Assembly (NCBI GenBank): GCA_947475245.1
Contig: CANJLW010000002.1
Coordinates: forward strand, 1-64,000
Length of the DNA: 64,000 nucleotides
Source of the DNA: Acetobacteraceae bacterium
Lineage (GTDB): Bacteria; Pseudomonadota; Alphaproteobacteria; Acetobacterales; Acetobacteraceae
Direction of reading: 5' to 3'
A program made the position numbers and the translations under genes. Positions 54,064-62,745 of this stretch are shown one piece after another. Positions within the stretch are counted from its first letter, which is position 1. Each line of letters starts with the position of its first letter. The notes under the pieces were generated by a model. It did not search any database and was not told where the DNA came from. It was given only the letters and a program-made list of their open reading frames with translations.

Positions 54064-56013
54064 ATGCGCATATTCATCGCGCTGCTGGCAATCAGTGTTT
54101 GCGCGCCGGCGATGGCGCAAGACTCAACGTTGCAACTACCCGATCTCGTCGTCACCGCTACGCGAAACCCGACATCCGCGCGGGTCATTCCCGCCGGCAT
54201 AACGGTCATCGATCGCGCGACGATCGAGGCGCGCGGCTACAACACGCTCGCCGACGCGCTGACCGCGGTGCCGGGCTTACGGCTCAGCCCCGCCGGCGGA
54301 CCGGGCGGGCAAACCAGCGTGTTCGTGCGCGGCACAAACTCCAACCACGTCCTGGTGTTGCGCGACGGCATGCCGATTACCGACGCGGCGGAGGCAACCG
54401 GCGCGTTTAACTTCGGCGTCGACACGCTGGCGGATGTCGAGCGGATCGAGATCGTGCGCGGTCCGATGGCAGCGCTGTACGGCTCCGGCGCCATCGGCGG
54501 TGTGATCAACCTGATCTCCCGTCAGGGGCGGAAGGAGGGTCCGCATTGGACGGCCGATCTGGCCGGCGGATATCCGCTGCAAGTGCGCGCCAGTGCCGGG
54601 GCAAGCGGGGTGGTCGGGCCGATCGACTACGCGCTGACGGCCGAAACGCAATCGCAACGCGGCTATGACAGCACGCCGCAGCGCCAATCCGTCCATAGCG
54701 GCCGACCGCAGGGCTATCGTGATCGAATCGCCACGATCAACCTCGGCTACACGCCCGTCGACGGCACTCGGCTGTCGCTGTTCTTCCGCGGGCGGGAGGC
54801 GCTGTTCGGCTTTAACGCCCTCGGCTCCCCCACCTACGACACCGCCAACTCCTCCGGAACAGCGGCCTCGATGCTCGGCAGGATCGGCATCACGTCGAAG
54901 CTCTTCGACGGCGCCTACGAGACCAGCCTGTTCCTGGGTCGCTTGCAGGAAGACCGGCGCTACAAACAGCCGCTGGATGTGCTGGACCCCAATCTGGCAA
55001 GCAGCGACGCGCGATACCATTCGTACCGCACCGATCTGCAATGGAACAATACCTTGCGGCTGGATAACTATTTGCCGGCGGGGGCACTGACCTTTGGGCT
55101 TCAGCACACCGTCGACTCGGTGAAGCTGCGAACGCAATCCGATACCGCCGGGTTTGGCTTCAGCCAGGGGGTAAGCGCGTCCACGGTCGGCGACGCGGCG
55201 CATGCCGGCCTGCAAACGACGTTGTGGGATCGCCTGACCCTGACCGCGCAGGTGCGACACGACTGGGTCGCCGATAAGTCGCCGACCACCTGGCGGCTGG
55301 GCGGTGTCTACGATGTGCGGGAGATCGGGACTCACCTCAAGCTCGCCTATGGCACGGCGTTCCGCGCGCCATCGTTGTTCGATCGGTTTGGCGTCGACTC
55401 CTTCGGCTATCGCGGCAACCGCAATCTGAAGCCGGAAACCGCGGAGGGTTGGGAGGCCGGCTTCACCACCGACCTGTCCGACACGGCGACGATCGGTGCG
55501 ACGTATTTCAACCAACAGGTCACCAACCTGATCACCACCGTGTTCACACCGGTCTATACGTCGGTCAACATCGGGTCGGCCCATGTGCAGGGGGTGGAGT
55601 TTGAAACAACGCTGCGCCCGGCCCCATGGCTGACTTTGCACGCGGCCTATTCCTTCACCGACACCCTGGCCTTGGGTCGGGCGGCGGCGATCGGCTCCCG
55701 TCTGCTCCGTCGTCCGCAACACGCGTTTTCGGCGGATGCCACGCTGACGCCGCTGCCGAAGCTGCGCATCGTGCCGGAGATCACCTATGCCGGGGCCGCG
55801 CGCGATTTTCTGTATGACAACACCAGCAACGGTGCCGGTTACGGCACCGGCCAGCAGGGGCTGATCGCTAACCTGACCGTGACATATGACGTGGAACCAA
55901 GCGTTCGCTTGTACGCGGTCGGTCGTAACGTGTTCTATTCACGCTACGAGCAAGTGAACGGCTATCAAATCCCGGGACCGGTCGTCATCGCCGGGGTGAA
56001 ACTCGCCCTTTAG
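54064..56013 (+). CDS. btuB: BtuB-like TonB-dependent vitamin B12 receptor
   Basis: This 649-residue outer-membrane receptor has a signal peptide (MRIFIALLAISVCAPAMAQ) and a plug domain starting LPDLVVTATRNPTSARV, then FVRGTNSNHVLVLRDGMPI and EIVRGPMAALYGSGAIGG. The beta-barrel ends in a typical aromatic/hydrophobic strand (VVIAGVKLAL). GGAGG precedes the ATG at 54064. The upstream cobalamin riboswitch marks the ligand as cobalamin or a corrinoid. No BtuF/C/D genes are nearby. Its stop lies 3 bp from the stop of the convergent CaiB gene. Confidence 0.93.
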   Translation: MRIFIALLAISVCAPAMAQDSTLQLPDLVVTATRNPTSARVIPAGITVIDRATIEARGYNTLADALTAVPGLRLSPAGGPGGQTSVFVRGTNSNHVLVLRDGMPITDAAEATGAFNFGVDTLADVERIEIVRGPMAALYGSGAIGGVINLISRQGRKEGPHWTADLAGGYPLQVRASAGASGVVGPIDYALTAETQSQRGYDSTPQRQSVHSGRPQGYRDRIATINLGYTPVDGTRLSLFFRGREALFGFNALGSPTYDTANSSGTAASMLGRIGITSKLFDGAYETSLFLGRLQEDRRYKQPLDVLDPNLASSDARYHSYRTDLQWNNTLRLDNYLPAGALTFGLQHTVDSVKLRTQSDTAGFGFSQGVSASTVGDAAHAGLQTTLWDRLTLTAQVRHDWVADKSPTTWRLGGVYDVREIGTHLKLAYGTAFRAPSLFDRFGVDSFGYRGNRNLKPETAEGWEAGFTTDLSDTATIGATYFNQQVTNLITTVFTPVYTSVNIGSAHVQGVEFETTLRPAPWLTLHAAYSFTDTLALGRAAAIGSRLLRRPQHAFSADATLTPLPKLRIVPEITYAGAARDFLYDNTSNGAGYGTGQQGLIANLTVTYDVEPSVRLYAVGRNVFYSRYEQVNGYQIPGPVVIAGVKLAL

Positions 56014-56016
56014 CGA

Positions 56017-57186
56017 TCAGGCGGAGGCGATGCCCTTGGCCAGCATCGCCTCGATCGCCGCCGTGTCGTATCCGGCGGAGGCCAGTACGGAGCGGGTGTG
56101 TTCCCCCAGGGCGGCGGAGAACCCACCCACCGCGACCTCGGCATTCGAAAAGCGGAACGGCGGGTTCAACACCTTGAACGTGCCGCCGACATCGCGCACT
56201 TCGGCCAACGCGCCGCGATGGGCCAATTGCGGATCGGCCATGACCTCCCGCACGGTGCGATAGGGCGAACTCGGGACACCGGCCTTATCGAAAGAGGCCT
56301 GGCACTGAGCCGTGGTCAGTTGGCTCGACCAGAGTTCGAGTTCGTCGACCAGGTCGCCCCAGTTGGCGCGTCGATTGGCGTACAGCGCAAAGCGTGGGTC
56401 GGTGATCCAGTCTTCATGTTCGGCGGCCTTGCAAAGACCTTGAAAGCTGCGCTCGCTCGCGATGGCGGGCATGATGAACCCGTCCTTGGTGCGCACCGGC
56501 CCGAACATCGGACGGCCCGGCGGCGCGACCGGAAACTGCGCGGCCTGGATTTCACCGGCGGTCAGGGTCAGCATGGTCTCCAGCATGGAAACGTCGATCA
56601 TCTGCCCGCGCCCGGTGGCGTTGCGCACGACCAGGGCGGTCATCGCAGCGCCGAACGCATAGGTGCCGGTCATGTAGTCGGCGACGTAGATCCCGCAGTT
56701 ATCGGGCCGCTCGCGGCCGGGCTGATAGGCCAGATGCGCAAGGTCGAAGCCGGACGCGGCATGGATCGCCGGTGCATAAGCCGCCAGTTCCGACGACGGC
56801 CCGGTCTGCCCATAGCCGGAGATCGCGCAATAGATCAGCGACGGCTTGAGCTCGGCCAGCGTATCGTAGTCGAGCCCAAAGCGTTTCATCACGCCCGGAC
56901 GATAGTTTTCGACCAGGATATCAGCGGATTCCAACAGTTTCAGAACGACCTGCCGAGCATCCGGCTGCTTCAGGTCGAGGACGATGCTTTGCTTCCCGGC
57001 ATTCAGCATACCGAATGAGGTGCTCGCCCCGTCGCGCAGCGGTGGGCGGGACCGCATCATGTCGCCGTCCGACGCCTCGATCTTGATCACCTCGGCACCG
57101 AGGTCGGACATCATGCGGGTGCACCACGGGCCGGCGATGGTCGTGGTGAAGTCGATCACCTTCAGCCCTTGCAGCGGTCGGCTCAT
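56017..57186 (-). CDS. CaiB/BaiF family CoA-transferase
   Basis: This 389-residue family III CoA-transferase begins MSRPLQGLKVIDFTTTIAGP. It has SDLGAEVIKIEASDGD, ILVENYRPGVMKRFGLDYD and AISGYGQTGPSSELAAYAPA. The usual Asp is replaced in AYAPAIHAASGFD. It is coupled by a 4-bp overlap to the small gene upstream (57183-57470). The acyl partner is unknown. Confidence 0.9.
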   Translation of the reverse strand: MSRPLQGLKVIDFTTTIAGPWCTRMMSDLGAEVIKIEASDGDMMRSRPPLRDGASTSFGMLNAGKQSIVLDLKQPDARQVVLKLLESADILVENYRPGVMKRFGLDYDTLAELKPSLIYCAISGYGQTGPSSELAAYAPAIHAASGFDLAHLAYQPGRERPDNCGIYVADYMTGTYAFGAAMTALVVRNATGRGQMIDVSMLETMLTLTAGEIQAAQFPVAPPGRPMFGPVRTKDGFIMPAIASERSFQGLCKAAEHEDWITDPRFALYANRRANWGDLVDELELWSSQLTTAQCQASFDKAGVPSSPYRTVREVMADPQLAHRGALAEVRDVGGTFKVLNPPFRFSNAEVAVGGFSAALGEHTRSVLASAGYDTAAIEAMLAKGIASA

Positions 57187-57470
57187 GCTGTTTGTCCGTC
57201 CAGGAATTGCTTCGCGGCGTTCGGGTCGATCAGTGGATAGACGTCGAACCGAGCGGGGATAATATCCGCCCACTCGTTCATACGGCGATGCAGTTGTTCG
57301 TTGGAGGCGACGTCGAACAGCACCACCGCGCCGCGCCCGACGCGGGCGTGTACGGACCGGACCTCACCGCTCGCTTGCAGCGGCGCGATCCATGTCCAGT
57401 AGCGTTGTCGCGAGGCGGTGACGCTGCTTGGCGGCTCCGGCCGAGGCTCGCTGATCACCAGAAACAACAT
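57183..57470 (-). CDS. Small muconolactone-isomerase-like / DUF3303-type protein
   Basis: This 95-residue protein begins MLFLVISEPRPEPPSS. It has a ferredoxin-like alpha+beta pattern (WIAPLQASGEVRSVHARVG, GAVVLFDVASNEQLHRRMN) resembling muconolactone delta-isomerase-like and DUF3303 proteins. The CoA-transferase gene begins inside its stop region. A catalytic role is not certain. The start ATG is the only good one. Confidence 0.65.
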   Translation of the reverse strand: MLFLVISEPRPEPPSSVTASRQRYWTWIAPLQASGEVRSVHARVGRGAVVLFDVASNEQLHRRMNEWADIIPARFDVYPLIDPNAAKQFLDGQTA

Positions 57471-57492
57471 CGATCCGCCCCCTTTTCGCGAT

Positions 57493-59040
57493 CTACAGCA
57501 CGCCGAGACCGCGCAGCACCGGCAAGCGGTTTTGCAGGGTGTTTTGCAGGATGTTGGAGACGATCACGCGGGCTTCCTTGGGATCGACAACCGCCTGACC
57601 GTCGCGCTGCACGGATCGACCGCCGCGCGTCAATTGGCTCAGCACCGTGGTCACCAAGGATTCGAGGTCTTCTGGGTGACCGTCGAGCAGGGCACCGACG
57701 ACCAGGCTTTCCAGCAGATCGATGTTCAGCGCCGAACCGATCCGCGGCGCGACGACCCGGGGAACGTCGCCACCCAGGGCGTTGGTCAGCGCGATGGCTT
57801 TGTTCAGCCGAGCGGCGGATTCGCGGGCGGCGGGGGAATCGCCGCCGGCCAGGACCGGGTGGACGTAACCGCCGGCGATCAGCAGCGCGACGGCTTGCAG
57901 CAGTTCCAACAGCGGCCTTGTCGCGAAGGTCGGCGACTGGCGGATTTGCGCGATCGAGATCGGACCGGATTCAACCATCGCCAGCAGCGGACGGTAAATC
58001 TCCGGCCGGCCGGTCAGCGATCCCAGCGAGGTCGCGATGGTGACCTGTTCCCCGACCGGTAGCCCGGTGGATGCGATCGACAATTGATCCAGCAATGCGT
58101 GGTGCTCCGCCATCGACATCGGCGGCACGCCGCGCCGATAGAGATCGCGGCGGAAGCCTTGCCCGGCGCCGAAGTCGCGCAGCGTTTCCCGCAGAACCTG
58201 GCTGCGTGCTTCCGCCATCAGCGGCGCAACGCCGGCCGGCACCGCGACCGCGTCGATATTTTCCGACAAGGTCGCGCTGCCGATGAACCCGCACTTGGCG
58301 TCGGTCATGGCGTTCGCCACGTCGGCGAACATCACCGGATGCCAGTCGGCATTCAGGAATTCGTGCGCGATATAGCGTGCGTCCTGCTTGCGGATTTCGG
58401 TCAGCCGCGCTTCCAGCGCCGGGTGGGCCTGGAAGAACAGCGATCCGGCGGCTTTCATGCGATCGATGAAATCCAGAATGCCCGGCACGGCGAGGTCGGA
58501 GCGTTCCGAGCTGGCGGCGGCAAGCTGGCGCATCAGGGCGCGCAGCGGGACCATGCCGGTCCAGCCGGTGGTCACATTGTAGCTGATATAGGCCATGCCG
58601 CCGGGACGCAGGCGTTGGCCGATGATTTTGATCAGATTCGCGCGGTTGGCGGGCGAAATCCAGCTCAGGACGCCATGGGTGACGATGAAATCGAAGTCCG
58701 GCAGAGCGGACTGTTGCATTTCGGTGATCTGTTCGAACGACGCTTCCACGAAGTGGACGTTCGTCAGCCCGGCCTTGGCGGCCAGATCGCGGGCGCTTTC
58801 GATGTGTGCTGGGTTGAAGTCGAAGCCCCATACTTCAGCGTGCGGGCAGTTCGCGGCGACGCTAAGCGCGGTGAAGCCGTGCGCGCAGCCCAGATCGGCG
58901 TAGCGGAAGGGTTTGCTCAGATCGGGGGGACGATGGCCAAGCAGCAGGCTGGCGGTAGCGAGCCAGGTAGGGGAGCATTCCCGGTAGAAATTGCTCGTGT
59001 AGACGATATCGGTGACGTAGCCGTCATCCCAACTGGCCAT
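57493..59040 (-). CDS. SAM-dependent methyltransferase with methyltransferase regulatory domain
   Basis: This 515-residue protein has a class I methyltransferase domain (about residues 40-170) with motif I YADLGCAHGFTALSVAANCP and VTHGVLSWISP. It is followed by a methyltransferase regulatory domain of the PF10119 type (about 220-300), with ARYIAHEFLNADWHPVMFAD. The C-terminal 200 residues look helical, similar to PKMT-type C-terminal domains. The methylated substrate is not known; related proteins act on cell-surface or lysine targets. A DUF3303-type gene begins 22 bp downstream. Confidence 0.87.
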   Translation of the reverse strand: MASWDDGYVTDIVYTSNFYRECSPTWLATASLLLGHRPPDLSKPFRYADLGCAHGFTALSVAANCPHAEVWGFDFNPAHIESARDLAAKAGLTNVHFVEASFEQITEMQQSALPDFDFIVTHGVLSWISPANRANLIKIIGQRLRPGGMAYISYNVTTGWTGMVPLRALMRQLAAASSERSDLAVPGILDFIDRMKAAGSLFFQAHPALEARLTEIRKQDARYIAHEFLNADWHPVMFADVANAMTDAKCGFIGSATLSENIDAVAVPAGVAPLMAEARSQVLRETLRDFGAGQGFRRDLYRRGVPPMSMAEHHALLDQLSIASTGLPVGEQVTIATSLGSLTGRPEIYRPLLAMVESGPISIAQIRQSPTFATRPLLELLQAVALLIAGGYVHPVLAGGDSPAARESAARLNKAIALTNALGGDVPRVVAPRIGSALNIDLLESLVVGALLDGHPEDLESLVTTVLSQLTRGGRSVQRDGQAVVDPKEARVIVSNILQNTLQNRLPVLRGLGVL

Positions 59041-59135
59041 GGAGCGTCGATCCCAGGTTATCTGTTACAAGACCGGTCACTATCAGGCCGCGCCGTTAAA
59101 TGCCAGCCCCGGGCAATCTGTCTGGGCGTCGGCGG

Positions 59136-59990
59136 TTACGACGGCGGCGCCGGGACAGTGTCGTCGAGACGGGCGTTGAGTTCCGCGCCGAGAATGACGG
59201 CATATGCCGAGAGGTAGAACCACAGCATGATCCCGACGACGGCGCCGAGGGAACCGTAGGTCGCTCCAAAGCTGGCGATCGAGGCGACATAGAGGGAGAG
59301 CAGTTCGGATGCTACCAGCCACAGGATGGTGGCAAGGGCGGTGCCGGGCAGGATCGACGGTGTTGCGTCGGGCGCGCGGGATGGGCCGATGCGGTAGAGC
59401 AGGGCAACCGACGCAGCGAAGAACGCCACCAGCATCAGGCGGCTGACGTTTTGGATCAGGAAGGCCGCGTGGCGGGACAAGCCGATCAGATCCAGGGCGA
59501 CGGGCATCGCAACCAGTACCGCGATTGCGAGGACGGCACAGAGCATGCCTGCCAGCGTCATCCCGAGACCCAGGGCCTGAAATTGGATGAACGATCGCTG
59601 CTCGGTCACATCATAGGCGACGTTCAAGGCGGACAGGATGGATTTCGCGCCCGAGGCGCTGCTCCAGAGTGTCAGCGCGAATCCGATCAACAGGCCCAGG
59701 CTCAGGCTGGCCTTGGGTTGTTTGATCAACTGGTGGATTCGATCCTCGATCAGCGCGAAGGCGGGCGGCGGCAGCAGCTCGCCGAGTGCCTCGATCTGCG
59801 GTTCCGCGCCGGCCGGATCGAAGACCAACCCATAGAGCGAAACCAGCGCGGAGATGGCTGGAAACAGTGCCAGCGTCACGTAAAAAGCGCAGCCGGCGGC
59901 TGCCAGAGACACACGATCCGTGGTGCTGGATATCAGTGTCAGCACCGCAATTCGTCGCCAGCCGCGGCTGTCTGTCGGGCGCGGGCGCAT
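59136..59990 (-). CDS. YihY/BrkB family membrane protein
   Basis: This 284-residue inner-membrane protein has about six helices and the family landmarks SLAAAGCAFYVTLALFPAIS, LGLLIGFALTLWSSASGAKS and YGSLGAVVGIMLWFYLSAYA. The molecular function of YihY/BrkB proteins is uncertain (transport or membrane integrity has been suggested). It precedes the methyltransferase gene by 95 bp on the same strand. Confidence 0.9.
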   Translation of the reverse strand: MRPRPTDSRGWRRIAVLTLISSTTDRVSLAAAGCAFYVTLALFPAISALVSLYGLVFDPAGAEPQIEALGELLPPPAFALIEDRIHQLIKQPKASLSLGLLIGFALTLWSSASGAKSILSALNVAYDVTEQRSFIQFQALGLGMTLAGMLCAVLAIAVLVAMPVALDLIGLSRHAAFLIQNVSRLMLVAFFAASVALLYRIGPSRAPDATPSILPGTALATILWLVASELLSLYVASIASFGATYGSLGAVVGIMLWFYLSAYAVILGAELNARLDDTVPAPPS

Positions 59991-60017
59991 ATCTCTGTCC
60001 CCATTGGAAAGGGCATC

Positions 60018-60226
60018 ATGGGATATGCGACAGAATTTTGCACTCGATCGCGAATTTTCTGTTGCATGGGGGGGGGAGGGGTCCTATTTGGCCCTCACGC
60101 AGCAACGCACGTGCCTCTGGCCCTCCGTGGTTACGCAACGACGTCAAGCGTTCTGGCAATCGTTTGGTCGCTGGTTCGTTCGACCGTTTCGTCAACTCCG
60201 CTCATCGCCTTGAAAAGGTGAGCGTT
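60018..60226 (+). promoter_or_regulatory. Structured leader of the ornithine decarboxylase gene (speF-leader candidate)
   Basis: The leader folds in several places: ATGCGACAGAA (60025-60035) pairs with TTCTGTTGCAT (60057-60067) with one G-U pair; GAGGG and CCCTC near 60078-60100 can pair; and CGCTCA..TGAGCG (60199-60224) encloses CCTT..AAGG just before the ribosome site. Alphaproteobacterial ornithine decarboxylases often carry the speF leader RNA, and the position fits. A small frame (60018-60221, with GGAAAGGG upstream) also runs through it and could be a leader peptide. Confidence 0.5.
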
Positions 60227-60249
60227 TAACAGAGGGAAGGCCCGGTGCG

Positions 60250-61380
60250 ATGACACCCAAAATCGCTCGTTTCCTTGCTGACCACCAACCGGCCACGCCG
60301 TGTCTGGTGCTCGACGTGGACCGTGTGGAAGAGAACTTCCGCACCCTTCAGCATGCGCTGCCGCTCGCGCGCATTTACTACGCCGTCAAAGCGAATCCGG
60401 CGCCTCAGGTGCTGGAACGGCTTGTTGGTCTCAGCAGCTTTTTCGATGCTGCGAGCATCGAGGAAGTGTCGTCCTGCCTGGAAGCCGGCGCGCGTCCGGA
60501 AGCCATCAGCTTCGGCAACACGATCAAGAAGGCGACGGCGATCCGTCGCGCCTTCGAAGCCGGCGTTTCGCTCTTTGCCTTCGATTCCGAGGAAGAGCTG
60601 CAAAAGCTGGCGAAGCACGCCCCCGGCGCGCGGGTTTACTGCCGTATCCTGGTAGAGAACGAGGGTGCTGACTGGCCGTTGTCGCGCAAGTTCGGCACGA
60701 CTATCGAAAGCGCGCGCGAGCTGATGCTGATGGCGGCCGATCTTGGTCTCGACCCGTACGGCCTGTCGTTTCATGTCGGCAGCCAGCAGACGACTACGCG
60801 GGCCTATGAAATCGCGATCGGTAAGGTCGCCATGCTGTTCACCGACCTGACGGAGGCCGGTGTGAACATGCGCATGATGAATCTGGGCGGTGGCTTCCCC
60901 ACCCGATACCGCGACGACGTTCCGGAAATCGATCAGTTCGGCAACGCGATCATGGATGCGATGACCGCGCATTTCGGCAACAACCTGCCGGAAATGGTCA
61001 TCGAACCCGGACGCTTCGTCGTCGGCGACGCGGGCTTGGTGTCGGCCGAAGTGGTGCTGGTGAGCCATCGCGACAAAAGCTCCCCGGTGCGCTGGGTCTA
61101 CCTCGACATCGGACGCTTTGGCGGCCTGGCGGAAACCGAAGGCGAGTCGATCAAGTATCGCATCGCAACGCCGCATGACGGTTCCACCATGGGGCCGGTC
61201 GCGATCGCGGGTCCGACCTGCGACGGTGCCGACATCATGTATGAGAAGGCGAATTATCGCCTGCCGTTGGCATTGACCTCCGGCGATCGCGTGGCGCTGC
61301 TCTCGACCGGGGCCTATGTGACGACCTATGCGAGTACAAAGTTCAACGGCTTCGCACCGTTGGGCGAACACTACATCTGA
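60250..61380 (+). CDS. Type III PLP-dependent decarboxylase (ornithine decarboxylase-like)
   Basis: This 376-residue alanine-racemase-fold decarboxylase has the PLP lysine in IYYAVKANPAP (Lys47), FHVGSQQ, GGGFP, EPGRFVVGDAG and the catalytic Cys in GPTCDGAD. These match eukaryotic-type ornithine/lysine decarboxylases of bacteria, which make putrescine or cadaverine. AGAGGGAAGG lies about 8 nt before the ATG. A long structured leader precedes it, and a strong stem-loop follows its stop. The preferred amino acid (ornithine or lysine) cannot be told from sequence. Confidence 0.93.
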   Translation: MTPKIARFLADHQPATPCLVLDVDRVEENFRTLQHALPLARIYYAVKANPAPQVLERLVGLSSFFDAASIEEVSSCLEAGARPEAISFGNTIKKATAIRRAFEAGVSLFAFDSEEELQKLAKHAPGARVYCRILVENEGADWPLSRKFGTTIESARELMLMAADLGLDPYGLSFHVGSQQTTTRAYEIAIGKVAMLFTDLTEAGVNMRMMNLGGGFPTRYRDDVPEIDQFGNAIMDAMTAHFGNNLPEMVIEPGRFVVGDAGLVSAEVVLVSHRDKSSPVRWVYLDIGRFGGLAETEGESIKYRIATPHDGSTMGPVAIAGPTCDGADIMYEKANYRLPLALTSGDRVALLSTGAYVTTYASTKFNGFAPLGEHYI

Positions 61381-61386
61381 TCGCGA

Positions 61387-61418
61387 CGCGTTACCCGCTG
61401 ACAGCGGCGGGTAACGCG
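61387..61418 (+). terminator. Hairpin after the decarboxylase gene, terminator-like
   Basis: CGCGTTACCCGC (61387-61398) and its exact complement (61407-61418) form a 12-bp stem with an 8-nt loop just after the stop of the decarboxylase gene. No clear T-tract follows, so intrinsic termination is likely but not certain. Confidence 0.6.
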
Positions 61419-61486
61419 CTTACCCCTGGTATCGGTGGCGGCCTTTCCTTAAAACGGACGGCAACGGACCAGGAGTGTTTTGTCGG

Positions 61487-62725
61487 ATGGACGGATCGAA
61501 AATGCCCGAGCGTGTCGGCAAGGGCCTCGCGAAAACACCGGGAGCACTCGCGGGGATCAAGGTCATTGACCTGACACGCGTGCTGGGCGGCCCCTATTGC
61601 ACGATGATCCTGTCCGATCACGGTGCCGACGTCATCAAGATCGAACCGCCCCAGGGCGACGAAGTGCGCGACTGGGGCCCGCCGTTTCACGAGGGCGATG
61701 CCAGCTATTTCATCGGCGTCAATCGCAACAAGCGCGCCATCGCGCTCGACCTCGGCAAGGAAGAAGGCAAGGCGGTTCTGCTGCGCCTGCTCGAGGGCGC
61801 GGACGTTCTGATCGAAAACTTCAAGCCCGGCTCCATGGAAAAATGGGGCATCGGGTACGAGGAAGTTCTGTCGAAGCGTTTCCCGGGTCTGATCCATTGT
61901 CGCATCTCCGGCTTCGGCGGTGACGGTCCGCTGGGCGGTTTGCCGGGTTACGACGCCATCCTGCAGGCGATGACCGGCCTGATGAGCATCAACGGCGACC
62001 CGACGACCGGACCGATGCGTCTCGGCACCGCGATCGTAGACATGGGGACGGGGCTGTACTCCGCCGTCGGGATTCTGATGGCGCTGCACGAGCGGGGGCG
62101 TTCCGGTCAGGGCCAGTATCTCGACATGACTCTGTATGACTGCGGCATGTCGCTGCTGCATCCGCAGGCCGCCAATTTCTTCCTGAACGGCGCTCGCCCC
62201 AAGGGCACGGGCAATCCGCACCCCAATCTCGTACCCTACGACAAATATCCGACCAAAACCTGCGAGATCTTCATCGCCAGTGGGAATAACGGGCAGTTCC
62301 GCAAGCTGTGCGAACTGATCGGTCGCATGGACATGGCCGACGATCCGCGCTTCGCGAACAACGGCGAACGCAACATCAACCGTGTCGTATTGGGACAGGA
62401 ACTCGCCGCGGCTTTTGCCGATCAGGACGGCAAGGAACTCTCACTGCGGCTGATCCGCGCCGGCGTGCCGGCGGGACCCGTGCTGCCGGTCGATGAATCC
62501 ACCGCCGCGCCGCATACCGAACATCGGGAGATGGTGACGGAACTGGATGGCTACCGCGGGATCGGCACGCCCATCAAGTTCAGCCGAACCAAGGGGGGCA
62601 CACGCCGCCCGCCGCCGAAGTTCGCCGAACACGGGACGGAAGTGCTGTTGCAGCACGGCTATACCGAGGAGCAGATCGCCAAACTGCAGGAAACCGGCGT
62701 GATGCATGTGAAGCGGCGTATCTGA
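61487..62725 (+). CDS. CaiB/BaiF family CoA-transferase
   Basis: This 412-residue family III CoA-transferase has GIKVIDLTRVLGGPYCTMI, SDHGADVIKIEPPQGDEVRD, VLIENFKPGSMEKWGIGY and ISGFGGDGPLGGLPGYDAI. The Asp of PGYDAILQAMTG is at the usual catalytic position. The ATG at 61487 follows AGGAG by 11 nt; a GTG at 61475 and an ATG at 61502 are alternatives. It is separated from the decarboxylase gene by a hairpin and followed after 20 bp by the glycosyltransferase gene. Confidence 0.92.
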   Translation: MDGSKMPERVGKGLAKTPGALAGIKVIDLTRVLGGPYCTMILSDHGADVIKIEPPQGDEVRDWGPPFHEGDASYFIGVNRNKRAIALDLGKEEGKAVLLRLLEGADVLIENFKPGSMEKWGIGYEEVLSKRFPGLIHCRISGFGGDGPLGGLPGYDAILQAMTGLMSINGDPTTGPMRLGTAIVDMGTGLYSAVGILMALHERGRSGQGQYLDMTLYDCGMSLLHPQAANFFLNGARPKGTGNPHPNLVPYDKYPTKTCEIFIASGNNGQFRKLCELIGRMDMADDPRFANNGERNINRVVLGQELAAAFADQDGKELSLRLIRAGVPAGPVLPVDESTAAPHTEHREMVTELDGYRGIGTPIKFSRTKGGTRRPPPKFAEHGTEVLLQHGYTEEQIAKLQETGVMHVKRRI

Positions 62726-62745
62726 CCGAGTCGAGCATCGTCGTC

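Noticed and set aside
60018-60221. Leader-peptide gene before the decarboxylase
   Set aside because: It has a ribosome site but no recognised homologue and lies in a structured leader; kept as a finding rather than as a gene.
61387-61418. Attachment site or IS end
   Set aside because: Simple stem-loop placed directly after a stop codon with no transposase or target duplication; a terminator-like role is simpler.
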